Positions 16,957-26,104 of a stretch of DNA of 64,000 nt are shown piece by piece. Origin of the DNA: Saprospiraceae bacterium (GTDB taxonomy: Bacteria > Bacteroidota > Bacteroidia > Chitinophagales > Saprospiraceae); NCBI GenBank assembly GCA_027080725.1, contig JALWRC010000080.1:1-64000 (forward strand), given 5' to 3'. A model generated the notes under the pieces. It was not told the origin of the DNA, ran no database searches, and saw nothing but the letters and a program-made list of their open reading frames with translations. Position 1 is the stretch's first letter, and every line of letters begins with the position of its first letter. The position numbers and the translations under genes are program-made.

Positions 16957-17400
16957 TTAGTGTTCATGCGAATGACCATCACCTTCTTTCATATCCATAT
17001 CTCCCATATCCATGCCTTTGTCGCCCATCATTTTCATGCAGGATTGCATACATTCTTCGCTCATCATGCCTTTTTCCTGCATCATTTTCATCATCATTCC
17101 CATCATTTTGCCATCCTTCATCATTTCTCCCATCATTTTGCCTTTCATTATCTTCATTCCATCGCCTTGCATCATCATGTTCATCATGTCTTTATTGCTT
17201 TGCATCATTTGCATGGCATGTTCATTGCCTTTCATTTTTTCCATGAATTCAGTCATCATATTGTGATCACTAACAATGGCATCCATCATCTGTCCTCTCA
17301 TTTCTGAGTTTTGCATCATGGTGTTTACATTTGCACCTTGCTCGCATCCTGTTAGCAAGAAAAAGCTAACAACTGTTAAAATTACTACTACTTTTTTCAT
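16957..17400 (-). CDS. Met-rich periplasmic lipoprotein, probably copper-binding
   Basis: 147 residues with a lipoprotein signal (LLTGC, Cys 19). I count 41 Met, mostly in MM or MMM clusters, plus a His-rich end (DGHSHEH) and a CMQSC pair. Met clusters bind Cu(I), as in periplasmic copper chaperones and CusF/CopC-like proteins, so copper buffering in the periplasm is likely. No known fold is recognised. It sits between the DUF5676 and cytochrome genes. Confidence 0.72.
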   Translation of the reverse strand: MKKVVVILTVVSFFLLTGCEQGANVNTMMQNSEMRGQMMDAIVSDHNMMTEFMEKMKGNEHAMQMMQSNKDMMNMMMQGDGMKIMKGKMMGEMMKDGKMMGMMMKMMQEKGMMSEECMQSCMKMMGDKGMDMGDMDMKEGDGHSHEH

Positions 17401-17575
17401 GATTCTTAAATTTTGTTTGATTAATAATTTATTTATTTGAATATAATTTACTTCATACAGATAGCTTAATATGTCGAAATTGAGATAATTAGTGAATAAA
17501 ATTACTAAAGCTCAATAATAATCTATATACACCTCTTACCTATTGTTTGAGTGTGAGGTGAATACCTTGGTTTAA

Positions 17576-17845
17576 TTAATTGGCTGTTTTTAAAAATTCT
17601 ACAATTTTGGTCGCTTCACTAGCTGTCAAGTTTGCTCTAACGCGCATATGCAGAACTGCTGCGTCCCATTCTGCGTCACTAAATGTTTTGGGTGAAGGAG
17701 TATTGTGGCATCGCAGGCAGTTTTCTCCCCATAATTGTGCTCCTGATTTGGCAGTAGCGATATTGCTCCTCGCAGAGCATCCAGTATAGATAAAACTAAA
17801 TACTACTACTATGATAAAGAAGGAAAGAATTTGTATTTTTTTCAT
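17576..17845 (-). CDS. Small c-type cytochrome lipoprotein
   Basis: 89 residues. A lipobox Cys in YTGCS, then one CxxCH haem motif (CLRCH near residue 45) and a downstream Met (LHMRVR) as possible sixth ligand. It is likely a periplasmic or membrane-anchored electron carrier. It precedes the Met-rich lipoprotein gene and follows the porin gene. The 175 bases between it and the Met-rich gene hold nothing I recognise. Confidence 0.78.
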   Translation of the reverse strand: MKKIQILSFFIIVVVFSFIYTGCSARSNIATAKSGAQLWGENCLRCHNTPSPKTFSDAEWDAAVLHMRVRANLTASEATKIVEFLKTAN

Positions 17846-17869
17846 TTTTTCATTTTTTATGTTCTATAA

Positions 17870-19090
17870 TTAAAATCCCAATGCCCAGTGTACGAAGAAA
17901 GCATTTCCAGCAATTTCATCGTGTTCGGGTTCTACGTGGTCTTCCTCAGCGCTGCTACTTATCCGATAGCTAAATTTTAAAAGGGTACGCCAGTCAATCC
18001 AGTAATTCACTCCGAGATCTATTTGAGTTTCATCCACTTCCCATGCTGCCCCTTCTGGTGTTTTTAAAGTGGAATATCGTGCCGCAAATTCAAGGTTTCG
18101 GAAAAATTTATTATCGATTAGTGCAGGACGAATGGAGACCTGTGCAAACCATGCAGAACTATTATTGTCAAAAGTGACAAAATTCGTAGGGTCTTCCGGA
18201 TCGGGATAAGCGGCTTCGTCAACTTTGGTTCCGCTGTATTGCGCTTTTAGATCCAGTACGCTGCTCAGAGATGGCAAACTTTTTACGAATGACAAGTCAA
18301 AGGCGTAGTGAAGTGCATTGATATCTTCCAGCTTAGAACTCTTCGCCCCAACCGTACCATACATGCCGGATACACCCAACTCAAGACTAGAATTTGAAAA
18401 TGGGAAAAACCCCAATCGACCACCGATGGTTTTACCTCTATTATTATCCGGGAATACAGCATGGTGTAGTATTCCACCTTCTTCGGCATCCTCCTGCCCA
18501 TCGTTCAATTGAGAGCCATTGACGGCATAAACCGAATAATTGATTTTCAGGTTACCCAGATAGGAGCCTCCTCGTAGTTCAACCCCGATGTCATTAGATG
18601 GAACAATACCATCGTGTCCGACGCCCAATGGAGCGGTTGGAAACCTGTTAATCCAAGCCGGGTGAAGATTTGGAACAAATATACCAAAAGGTACTAGAAA
18701 TTTACCTGCACGCAATGTTAGATTTTTAGAGAGGAGGTAAGACATATTGGCATATTCGAGTCCAATACCTAGATTTCCATCCTCTAGTTCAAACTCCAAC
18801 TCGCTTTCAAAAAGCAGGCGATCGGATTGTTTGTAAATAAATATTGGATTGAAAGCTCCGCCAATAAAACTGAAAGATTCATCTGTCACCTGTAAGCCGG
18901 AGTGGGCATAACCTCTCAATAAAAACTTGCTAGTACCTTGTTTGTGAGCAGCACTTTCATTTTTTAGCTGCTCAATCTGTTCTCTAAGTTTTTGTATCTC
19001 ATCTGTCGATTGCACCTCTTGTGCGTCCGCCTGTCTTGGTGAGAAGAGGAAAATCGACATTGAAAAATAAATTAAAAATTGCACTTTCAT
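17870..19090 (-). CDS. Outer-membrane porin with N-terminal coiled coil
   Basis: 406 residues. The signal peptide ends near residue 23, followed by a short coiled coil (EIQKLREQIEQLKNE) and a long strand-rich barrel with periodic Gly/aromatic strands, ending in ALGF. It resembles the phosphate-selective porin O/P group of Bacteroidota. The transported solute is unknown; passage of metal ions or electron-transfer substrates is only a guess from its place between two cytochrome genes. Confidence 0.65.
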   Translation of the reverse strand: MKVQFLIYFSMSIFLFSPRQADAQEVQSTDEIQKLREQIEQLKNESAAHKQGTSKFLLRGYAHSGLQVTDESFSFIGGAFNPIFIYKQSDRLLFESELEFELEDGNLGIGLEYANMSYLLSKNLTLRAGKFLVPFGIFVPNLHPAWINRFPTAPLGVGHDGIVPSNDIGVELRGGSYLGNLKINYSVYAVNGSQLNDGQEDAEEGGILHHAVFPDNNRGKTIGGRLGFFPFSNSSLELGVSGMYGTVGAKSSKLEDINALHYAFDLSFVKSLPSLSSVLDLKAQYSGTKVDEAAYPDPEDPTNFVTFDNNSSAWFAQVSIRPALIDNKFFRNLEFAARYSTLKTPEGAAWEVDETQIDLGVNYWIDWRTLLKFSYRISSSAEEDHVEPEHDEIAGNAFFVHWALGF

Positions 19091-19137
19091 GATTTGAGAA
19101 TTAAATTGTTAGGAATTAAAGTTGTGTCTTTCAATAA

Positions 19138-19572
19138 TTATTTGTCAAATGTTCGCAGGTAATTCACCAATTGCCAGCGCTGCTCTTCAGATAAGACATC
19201 TTTATAAGCTGCCATTGGCGCTTTCCCCTCTGTAATTTTCCAAAAGAGTGCACCATCCGATTGTTTTTGGATGTCATCTTTAGTGAAGTTGGCAGGGCGT
19301 GGCTTAAGAGTCATTCCAGCCATGCCATCGCCTTTCCCTTTATTGCCGTGGCAGATGACACACATTTGAGTGTATAATTTTTTTCCCGCCTTTGTCGCCT
19401 TTTCATCCCCTTTGTACGGGTTGTTGTAAGAGTCTGCGCCAGCGGGAGCAATCCACTGATTACTTTGGGCAAAGAGGTTATTTTGAACGCCTCCTAATAC
19501 AAATAGTAATGCGAATACAAAGGCTATGCGAGTGCCCTGTTTTTGATTGTTGAAACGAATTGATTTTTTCAT
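19138..19572 (-). CDS. Periplasmic c-type cytochrome
   Basis: 144 residues with an N-terminal signal segment (VFALLFVLGGVQ) and a cytochrome c domain: CVICHGNKGKGDG haem motif near residue 70, and a Met ligand region (APMAAYKDVLSEEQRWQLVNYL) typical of class I cytochromes. It is probably an electron carrier for an oxidase or reductase. It lies upstream of the porin gene in the same direction. Confidence 0.82.
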   Translation of the reverse strand: MKKSIRFNNQKQGTRIAFVFALLFVLGGVQNNLFAQSNQWIAPAGADSYNNPYKGDEKATKAGKKLYTQMCVICHGNKGKGDGMAGMTLKPRPANFTKDDIQKQSDGALFWKITEGKAPMAAYKDVLSEEQRWQLVNYLRTFDK

Positions 19573-19590
19573 GTTTAATTTTTTAATATA

Positions 19591-19704
19591 TTAATTTTTG
19601 CCATTGATAAGTCGTTTGAGTTTTTCGTACTCCTCTTCGGTGATTTCACCGTTTGCAAGGCGTTTATTAAGTATAATAAGGCTGAACTCCTTGTATTTAT
19701 TCAT
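19591..19704 (-). CDS. 37-residue SHOCT-domain protein
   Basis: Reads MNKYKEFSLIILNKRLANGE and then ITEEEYEKLKRLI, the SHOCT pattern (RLANGEITEEEY) found at the end of many small bacterial membrane proteins. It ends with TAA at 19591-19593. Its ATG overlaps the TGA of the upstream membrane peptide (ATGA at 19701-19704), so translation is probably coupled. Related proteins usually have a membrane helix and SHOCT in one chain; here they are split. Confidence 0.7.
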   Translation of the reverse strand: MNKYKEFSLIILNKRLANGEITEEEYEKLKRLINGKN

Positions 19705-19772
19705 AAGAATTCAAATTCCCTTGAGATTAGCCAAACCGCTACAATTAAGATGATAATCCATGTATACATCAT
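19701..19772 (-). CDS. 23-residue single-helix membrane peptide
   Basis: Reads MMYTWIIILIVAVWLISREF then EFL and a TGA stop at 19701-19703. Almost all of it is one hydrophobic helix with a charged C-terminus. It precedes and overlaps the SHOCT gene by 4 bases. The pair together resembles the usual single-chain membrane-SHOCT proteins of metal and stress operons. Confidence 0.5.
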   Translation of the reverse strand: MMYTWIIILIVAVWLISREFEFL

Positions 19773-19939
19773 GACAAAAAAGTATTTTAAGTTAGAAATT
19801 GATTAACGCTTTTAATATATGCCGAAACCAACAGAGACAATCACACGAACTACTACTATTATTATCACTGTGAACATGATAACTCCATTGAAACTCCGCC
19901 ACTCCAGAGTAGTGGATTCGTGATTCGTTTGACAGTAGT

Positions 19940-20419
19940 TTATAATAGATAAGATTCAAAAAGGACCTGGGCGTCCCTCGAAATTATTGGTGGTTGATAA
20001 TGAATGAAATGAGTGCTATCATACTTATTACTCAAATCATCAATATAAAGGTGTGGAACACTCACAGTGAAATATTGCTGCAATTGCCCACTAACTATAA
20101 TTTGAGTGGCAGGGGTATTTTGGTCATCATTAAAGCAAAAGAAAATAGTTCTATTGTGGCAACAGTCATTTTTGCCTATCATATCGCACTTGTGTAGATG
20201 CTTTACTTGTTTCTGATTAAGTTTGCAACAAGCTTTATAAGCTTCATTTCCCATTGGTACTTCATGGCAACTATCTGCTTTTCCAATAAAACTGAAAGAA
20301 ACCAAATGATTTTGGCAATAGTGCATATCCATTGTAAAGCCAATCGATATCCAAAACATCAGTACCGCCATCGTCAAGGCAAAAAGTCGATATGAAAAAT
20401 TAAATGAATGCATCAACAA
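19940..20419 (-). CDS. HYC_CC_PP-type membrane or secreted protein
   Basis: 159 residues. Hydrophobic N-terminus (LFALTMAVLMFWISIGF) followed by MDMHYCQ, a DCCHN pair and a YQPPI segment, the three marks of the HYC_CC_PP family of Bacteroidota. The Cys/His residues suit metal binding outside the cytoplasm. A second member lies at 32752-33213. Both are near the upstream end of a metal-export sub-cluster. Confidence 0.68.
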   Translation of the reverse strand: MLMHSFNFSYRLFALTMAVLMFWISIGFTMDMHYCQNHLVSFSFIGKADSCHEVPMGNEAYKACCKLNQKQVKHLHKCDMIGKNDCCHNRTIFFCFNDDQNTPATQIIVSGQLQQYFTVSVPHLYIDDLSNKYDSTHFIHYQPPIISRDAQVLFESYLL

Positions 20420-20434
20420 CTTTTATTTACAAGA

Positions 20435-20506
20435 CAAAAATATGATTAATTTTTGTAGAAATGTTATAAAATTTTGTCATTATCTTTTGAAATTTTGTTA
20501 TAAAAT
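20435..20506 (-). promoter_or_regulatory. Promoter-like box and direct repeats before the HYC gene
   Basis: On the minus strand TATTTTTG (20442-20435) fits the Bacteroidota -7 pattern TAnnTTTG and lies about 16 bases before the HYC start. Upstream, TGTTATAAAAT occurs twice on the plus strand (20462-20472 and 20496-20506), 34 bases apart, flanked by two AATTTTG copies. Two direct repeats at this spacing suit an AraC-family operator, possibly for the regulator encoded just upstream. Confidence 0.45.
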
Positions 20507-20509
20507 CAC

Positions 20510-21070
20510 TCAAGCCTCATCCAACGCCTTACGGATATGAGAATAATTCTTCTTAAAGGCGGACGGAGTCATTCCAGTTGTTTTCTTGAATTGAGCCGAG
20601 AGGTGGGCAGAGCTACTGTAGTTCATTCGAAAAGCAATTTCGGCGAGGCTTAACTCGTCATAGGTCAATAGTTCTTTCACCTTTTCTATTTTTTGGGCAA
20701 TGACAAACTTCTCAATCGTCTGTCCTTCAATCTTGGAAAACATACGACTCAAATAGCTGTATTCATAATGAAGTTTTTCAGATATTAAGGTTGAGAAATT
20801 CACAAGAAAAGGTTCTTCCTTAAAATGGATTTCTTTAATGATAATAGATTTAATCGCATTCACTAAACATGCGTTCTTATCATATATTAACTCGAATCCT
20901 TTTTCTATAAGGAGTTTTTCCAATGACTGTTTTTGCTCTTTCGATAAATCTAATTGAATTGTAACTCTTCCCAACTCTATTTCCGCATAAGGGATTGTTA
21001 ATTCATCTAGAATCATTTTAATAGATGCAATACAACGAGGGCAAACCATATATTTTATTGATAATTGCAT
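20510..21070 (-). CDS. AraC-family regulator with CxxC metal-domain-like N-terminus
   Basis: 186 residues. Residues 1-70 look like a reduced heavy-metal-associated domain (YMVCPRCIASIKMIL, beta-alpha-beta size). Residues about 95-180 form an AraC helix-turn-helix pair (LAEIAFRMNYSSSAHLSAQFKKTTGMTPSAF). A metal-binding sensor joined to AraC would allow direct response to Cu or a similar ion. It lies in the middle of the metal island, in the same direction as its neighbours. The 233 bases upstream (21071-21303) hold no gene. Confidence 0.82.
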   Translation of the reverse strand: MQLSIKYMVCPRCIASIKMILDELTIPYAEIELGRVTIQLDLSKEQKQSLEKLLIEKGFELIYDKNACLVNAIKSIIIKEIHFKEEPFLVNFSTLISEKLHYEYSYLSRMFSKIEGQTIEKFVIAQKIEKVKELLTYDELSLAEIAFRMNYSSSAHLSAQFKKTTGMTPSAFKKNYSHIRKALDEA

Positions 21071-21303
21071 ATTTGTCAGCTTTATATGATGTCTGAATGT
21101 TAAGTTTTATGGCTAATTTAAGTACTTAATAGTAGCTTCGATAGAAAATTGGCACTACTTTATTTGATTAATGATTCTTTTATTCAGATAGATTATATCA
21201 GACTAAATTCATTCCAATCACGGTACTAATTTGTAATATCAATGCCTCAAAACTTATTCCCGATGTAAAGTATTCAAGAATATAACTACACAGCTATATT
21301 CTA

Positions 21304-23337
21304 TCAAAATAATACCTTCATAGAATAAGCACCCTTATCTGTAAACACTCGTATCAAATAAGATCCCTTAATGTATTTCTGGATAGGGATTGAAAAAGTG
21401 TTACTCTTTTCGTTGTCATTTACAATATGATAAGACAGTATTCGTCCTAGTTGGTCAACAATCGAATAGGCATTGATTCTTTCATCTTCATTTTTCATCT
21501 TTAAGGTAAGATAGGTTGATTGAATCGGATTAGGATAAAGAACTAGTCCTTCTTCCGTATTCAAGTCTAAGGACTTTGTACTAAAATCAACAACAACAAA
21601 AGATCCCATCATGCCTCCATCTTCATGCTTTAACATATGACAGTGATACATATATGGAATAGAGTCATTTGCAAAATGATCAAATTTTGTGATTATTCTC
21701 ATAGTACTGTGCATACCCGGAACGAGATATGTATCCTTCTTTCCTCTAGCATACGCAGGGGGAGGGTTGCCATTAATATCAAGTATAAAAAATCCAACAT
21801 CATGCAAATGAAAAGGGTGAGAGATTGGAGTGCTATTAGTAATAGTCCATATTTCTGTATTATTCAACGGAACAGTGACATTGATAACATCTTTATCAAA
21901 GCTGACGCCATTTATGTAAAAATCTCCATTTAGTTGATTTGGTCCGGGATTCTTCCCTCTAAATTCAAAACTTCTAGTCTCATTAACATCCTTTTCTTCT
22001 AAAACTTGCTCTCCAATGAGCATGGTTGGTATACTATTTACAGGATTGCTTGATTTTTCTCCAACTACAAACTTTAGTATTCTAAAGTCATTACCATTCA
22101 TTGGATTTGGATTGTAACCATCCAATTGCATCCTGCTTCCTACTCCAGGATATTTCGCTCCATAAATACCATTTGGCAGTTCAGAAGCAAAGCTCATTAA
22201 TTCGACTGTCTTCCCCTCTAACCCTGTAAAATCTACAAGTATTTCAGCTCTTTCCCCGTTCGATAGAGGTAGTCTCGTTAATTCTATTGGATGTTCTACC
22301 AAACCGCCATCTGTAGCAATTAGATAGAACTTAACGTCTCCTTCAATTCCAAAATTGAAAGTTCTTTGTGAAGAGCCATTTAATAACCTAAAACGAACTA
22401 CTTGAGCAGGTACATCTAAATATGGCTCTATAGTTGCATTCACCATTAATACGTCATCCGAATTAGTATGGTGTAGAATCTGATACTTACTATCAAAATC
22501 CTTTGTTTGTACTGCAAGAGGAAAATCATCAACTCCATAGGTTCTAGGTAAGTTGAATTGGACCTCTTCTTGATCCTTAACAATTATAAATCCTGCAATT
22601 CCTTTGCTGACATGTTCGTCTGTATATGTATCTAGGTGGGGATGATACCAACATGTACTAGCTCTATTAAGAACTTCAAACCTTGGATTCCATATTTGCC
22701 CGGGTTCTATTATTATATGTGGTCCACCATCATTTACCGAAGAGACATGCATGCCATGCCAATGCAGAGTACTTCTTTGGCCCAGCGTATTATGCACTTT
22801 GATATCTAGAAAATCACCTTTGTTTACCATAAGGGTTGGGCCCAAAACTGGTCCGTTTACTCCCATTGTAGCTGTTTTCTGTCCCGAAAAAAACTCAAAT
22901 TCACCATTTTGTAATGTCAAATCTATTTCTGTTCCAGAAATGACTTCTGGAATAATTAATTTGTTTCCAGCAGGAATTGATTTGCTAATAGTAAAAGGAG
23001 CACTTATGCTTTCATAATCTGTCCCGACATTATCTTGAACAATTCTCATCTTAGCCATATCTGTATTTATGTCTGGTACTTTCCAAGAATAAGTCATTAT
23101 ATTTGGATCTATATTTTCTTTAACAACTTCCCAGGTTTTTCCTCCATCAGTGCTTAGGTATAAATCCCAATTTTTTGTATTATGAGATATAATAGTTTTC
23201 CATTTAACCATTATTACTTGTCCAGCAGAAAAGGATTCACCTCCCTTTGGATTTTCGATTTTACAATGAGCATAAGTAACTGTAGAAGATATAGTTAACA
23301 GTGTAAGAATCAATAAAAATGTGTTTAACTTTTTCAT
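21304..23337 (-). CDS. Multicopper oxidase with T9SS sorting domain
   Basis: 677 residues. Signal peptide (ISSTVTYAH), an Ig-like N-region (residues 28-120, DLYLSTDGGKTWE), then cupredoxin domains with copper ligands HWHGMH, WYHPHLD, HPFHLHD and YHCHMLKHEDGGMM. The final about 75 residues are a T9SS type A sorting domain (LYPNPIQ, VDQLGRIL, KGSYLIRVF). It should oxidise Cu(I) or phenolic substrates on the cell surface or outside the cell. It lies 19 bases after the CopA ATPase gene. This oxidase differs from the barrel-fused one at 12012-14294 in how it would be anchored. Confidence 0.88.
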   Translation of the reverse strand: MKKLNTFLLILTLLTISSTVTYAHCKIENPKGGESFSAGQVIMVKWKTIISHNTKNWDLYLSTDGGKTWEVVKENIDPNIMTYSWKVPDINTDMAKMRIVQDNVGTDYESISAPFTISKSIPAGNKLIIPEVISGTEIDLTLQNGEFEFFSGQKTATMGVNGPVLGPTLMVNKGDFLDIKVHNTLGQRSTLHWHGMHVSSVNDGGPHIIIEPGQIWNPRFEVLNRASTCWYHPHLDTYTDEHVSKGIAGFIIVKDQEEVQFNLPRTYGVDDFPLAVQTKDFDSKYQILHHTNSDDVLMVNATIEPYLDVPAQVVRFRLLNGSSQRTFNFGIEGDVKFYLIATDGGLVEHPIELTRLPLSNGERAEILVDFTGLEGKTVELMSFASELPNGIYGAKYPGVGSRMQLDGYNPNPMNGNDFRILKFVVGEKSSNPVNSIPTMLIGEQVLEEKDVNETRSFEFRGKNPGPNQLNGDFYINGVSFDKDVINVTVPLNNTEIWTITNSTPISHPFHLHDVGFFILDINGNPPPAYARGKKDTYLVPGMHSTMRIITKFDHFANDSIPYMYHCHMLKHEDGGMMGSFVVVDFSTKSLDLNTEEGLVLYPNPIQSTYLTLKMKNEDERINAYSIVDQLGRILSYHIVNDNEKSNTFSIPIQKYIKGSYLIRVFTDKGAYSMKVLF

Positions 23338-23356
23338 AATTTTTATTTAATTGTAT

Positions 23357-25867
23357 TTATAAATTATTTCCTCTTAATCTAAGCGAATTCATTATCACCG
23401 ATACCGAACTAAAACTCATAGCCGCAGCTGCTATCATCGGTGACAGTAATAACCCAAAAAATGGGTAGAGCACCCCTGCTGCTACCGGAACCCCAATCAC
23501 GTTATAGACAAAGGCAAAAAACAAATTCTGCTTGATATTTTTCATCACTGCTTTCCCCAGGTTAATGGCTTTCACTATGCCCTTGAGGTCCCCTTTGACC
23601 AAAGTCACTTCACTGCTCTCTATGGCCACGTCCGTACCCGTCCCCATCGCAATCCCAATGTCGGATTGTGTAAGTGCGGGAGCATCATTGATGCCGTCTC
23701 CCGCCATAGCCACTACCTTGCCTTCTTTTTGCAATTTCTTTATGACATTCAACTTATCTTCCGGCAAGCATTCCGCTTGAAACCCGGATAAATGGAGACT
23801 GTCGGCTACCCATTTTGCCGTCAGTGCATTGTCTCCGGTCAACATAATCACTTCTACGCCCTTATCCTGAAGCGCTTCGATGGCTTGTTTACTCGTAGGC
23901 TTTATCGCATCGGAAATAACAACAAATCCTTCGACTTTTCCATCTACTGCAACGTAGGACACCGTCTTGCCATGCCCTTGTTCCTCTTGGACAGCTGCCT
24001 CTAAGGATGGGGGAATGGTCGCCTTCACCTGCTCCATCAATCTTGCATTGCCGACGGCAATAGATTTACCTTCGACTCTCCCGATCACTCCCTTGCCGGC
24101 GATAGCTTCAAAGTTCTCTACCTCCTTTGGCTTAACATCTCCTTGCGCCTTTCCATAGCGTACTATGGCTTCTGCTAACGGGTGTTCACTATGTGCATTG
24201 AGTGCAACAATATATTCCAGCAGTTGTATCTCTCTCGTCCCTCCTTCACTCACTATCTTCTCTACCGATGGACGTCCTTCGGTAATAGTGCCGGTCTTGT
24301 CCACGATCAAGACATCCACTTTATTGAGATTTTCCAATGCTTCTGCATTCTTGATAAGTACCCCATTTTGCGCTCCTTTGCCCACTCCGACCATTACGGA
24401 CATCGGGGTAGCCAAACCAAGAGCACAGGGACAGGCGATGATCAATACCGCTATCGCATTGACAAAGGCATATACCAAAGCGGGTTCCGGCCCAAACATG
24501 CGCCACACTATAAAGGTGATTATCGATACCAGCACGACAATCGGCACAAAATACTTGGATATCTTATCCGCCAGATTTTGGATTGGTGCCCGGGAGCGGC
24601 TCGCAGAGTTTACCATCTGAATGATTTGGGACAAGAGGGTCTCCGAACCCACTTTCTCTGCCCTCATGACAAATGACTTTGACCCGTTAATCGTCCCGGC
24701 GCGCACCTTGTCTCCGACCTGCTTATCGACGGGAATGGGCTCTCCCGTTATCATGCTCTCATCGACATTGCTCTGTCCCGAGGTGATCTCCCCATCGACC
24801 GGAATTTTATCCCCGGGCTTTACGCGCAACAAATTCCCTCGTTGGATGGAGTGAATAGAGACCACTTTGTCCCCTTGCACTGTCACCAAAGTGGCTTCCG
24901 AAGGAGCGAGTTTCAATAGCTCCTTTATGGCTCCACTCGTCTTGCTGTGCGCCTTGGCCTCCATCAACTGCCCCATCAACACCAAGGTCAATATTACCGT
25001 TACAGCTTCAAAATACACATAGACAGTACCGCTATCTGTCTTAAATGCCTCCGGAAAAACACCGGGAAACAACAGGGCAAATACACTAAATACAAACGCG
25101 ACTCCGGAACCGATTCCTATCAATGTAAACATGTTGAGATTCCAGGACACGATAGATTTGTAAGCGCGCTCAAAAAACATCCAAGCAGCATAAAATACCA
25201 CCGGTAGCGAAAGGGCAAACTGTATCCAGTTCCATGTGTACTGTGAAAAAACTTTACCCAAAGGATTTCCGGGTATCAAGTCTGACATCGCAATGATAAA
25301 AACCGGAACAGTAAAAAGCAAGGCTATTTTAAACTTGTAAAGCAAGTTTTGATACGTCTTGTCCTCCGCACTTTCCTCCGGCTCCATGGGGACCAAGTCC
25401 ATCCCGCATATCGGACAATCGCCGGGCTCTTCGCGGACGACCTCCGGATGCATTGGGCAGGTGTACCTGACATTGGGTACCAGGGCGGGTTGCTCTACTA
25501 AGTCCATTCCACAGACCGGACACCCCACTTGGCTGTCGTAAGTTTTGTCCCCTTCGCACATCATAGGGCAATAGAATACACCATTGCCGGGAACCTCCTT
25601 CTTGGGGGCGTCGTGCGGATGGCCTCCGCTGCAGCATTCCTTTTTTTCTTCCGGATCTGAGATGGAGTAATGGAGCCCTTTCTCTTTAAATACTTTCTTC
25701 AATTCATCCACAGAAAGAGCTCGATCGGAGGACACCAAAGTCTCTCCCGTTTCGAGGTTTATTTCTACATCCTGAACTCCTTCGACGGACCGCAAGGCTG
25801 TTTCCACTCCGGTTTTACAACCGAGGCAGGACATTCCATCCACTTGAAATTTTTTAATTTTATTCAT
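23357..25867 (-). CDS. copA: CopA-type heavy-metal P1B ATPase (CPC motif)
   Basis: 836 residues. An N-terminal HMA domain with CLGC at residues 14-17, then two small heavy-metal-binding modules (YCPMM...CPVCGMDL near 100-125 and YTCPMHPEV...CPICGMDL near 133-160). The ATPase core shows TGEP, the CPC metal site (IACPCALGL), DKTGT, SEHP and GDGINDAP. This is the P1B-1 type that exports Cu(I) or Ag(I) from the cytoplasm. It lies 19 bases upstream of the T9SS-tagged oxidase gene. The second, CPH-type ATPase of this island is at 9901-11937. Confidence 0.93.
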   Translation of the reverse strand: MNKIKKFQVDGMSCLGCKTGVETALRSVEGVQDVEINLETGETLVSSDRALSVDELKKVFKEKGLHYSISDPEEKKECCSGGHPHDAPKKEVPGNGVFYCPMMCEGDKTYDSQVGCPVCGMDLVEQPALVPNVRYTCPMHPEVVREEPGDCPICGMDLVPMEPEESAEDKTYQNLLYKFKIALLFTVPVFIIAMSDLIPGNPLGKVFSQYTWNWIQFALSLPVVFYAAWMFFERAYKSIVSWNLNMFTLIGIGSGVAFVFSVFALLFPGVFPEAFKTDSGTVYVYFEAVTVILTLVLMGQLMEAKAHSKTSGAIKELLKLAPSEATLVTVQGDKVVSIHSIQRGNLLRVKPGDKIPVDGEITSGQSNVDESMITGEPIPVDKQVGDKVRAGTINGSKSFVMRAEKVGSETLLSQIIQMVNSASRSRAPIQNLADKISKYFVPIVVLVSIITFIVWRMFGPEPALVYAFVNAIAVLIIACPCALGLATPMSVMVGVGKGAQNGVLIKNAEALENLNKVDVLIVDKTGTITEGRPSVEKIVSEGGTREIQLLEYIVALNAHSEHPLAEAIVRYGKAQGDVKPKEVENFEAIAGKGVIGRVEGKSIAVGNARLMEQVKATIPPSLEAAVQEEQGHGKTVSYVAVDGKVEGFVVISDAIKPTSKQAIEALQDKGVEVIMLTGDNALTAKWVADSLHLSGFQAECLPEDKLNVIKKLQKEGKVVAMAGDGINDAPALTQSDIGIAMGTGTDVAIESSEVTLVKGDLKGIVKAINLGKAVMKNIKQNLFFAFVYNVIGVPVAAGVLYPFFGLLLSPMIAAAAMSFSSVSVIMNSLRLRGNNL

Positions 25868-25916
25868 TTTATTCTGTTGTTTTTATTTTAGTAATTATCG
25901 AATATTATCGCTTTAA

Positions 25917-26057
25917 TTGAACCACAAAGGCACATTAGAACACATAAGGTTTTTTTCTAACACCTGCACCCTCTGTGTTCTCTAACGCCTGTGGCGTCAC
26001 AGTTGTGGTGAAAATTACCCCATTCTTTGAACCACATTAAAACACAAACTTACACAG
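25917..26057. repeat. ACCACAnAGG/ACACAGAGG-like repeat element
   Basis: Between the copA and adaptor genes: TTGAACCACA occurs twice (near 25917 and 26028), followed by degenerate CACA-rich units (AACACAT, AACACAA, TACACAG), with an inverted part CCCTCTGTGTTCTCTAACG near 25969. It resembles the longer ACACAGAGG array at 59878-60183. No gene is evident in the 237-base gap. Confidence 0.5.
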
Positions 26058-26104
26058 ACTTTTCTGTGCAAATTTATTTTTTATTATCAAGAGTGTAATA
26101 GCTC

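Noticed and set aside
16909-17307. His/Phe-rich plus-strand frame of 132 residues
   Set aside because: It is the complement of the Met-rich lipoprotein gene (ATG repeats give CAT repeats), so the His richness is an artefact.
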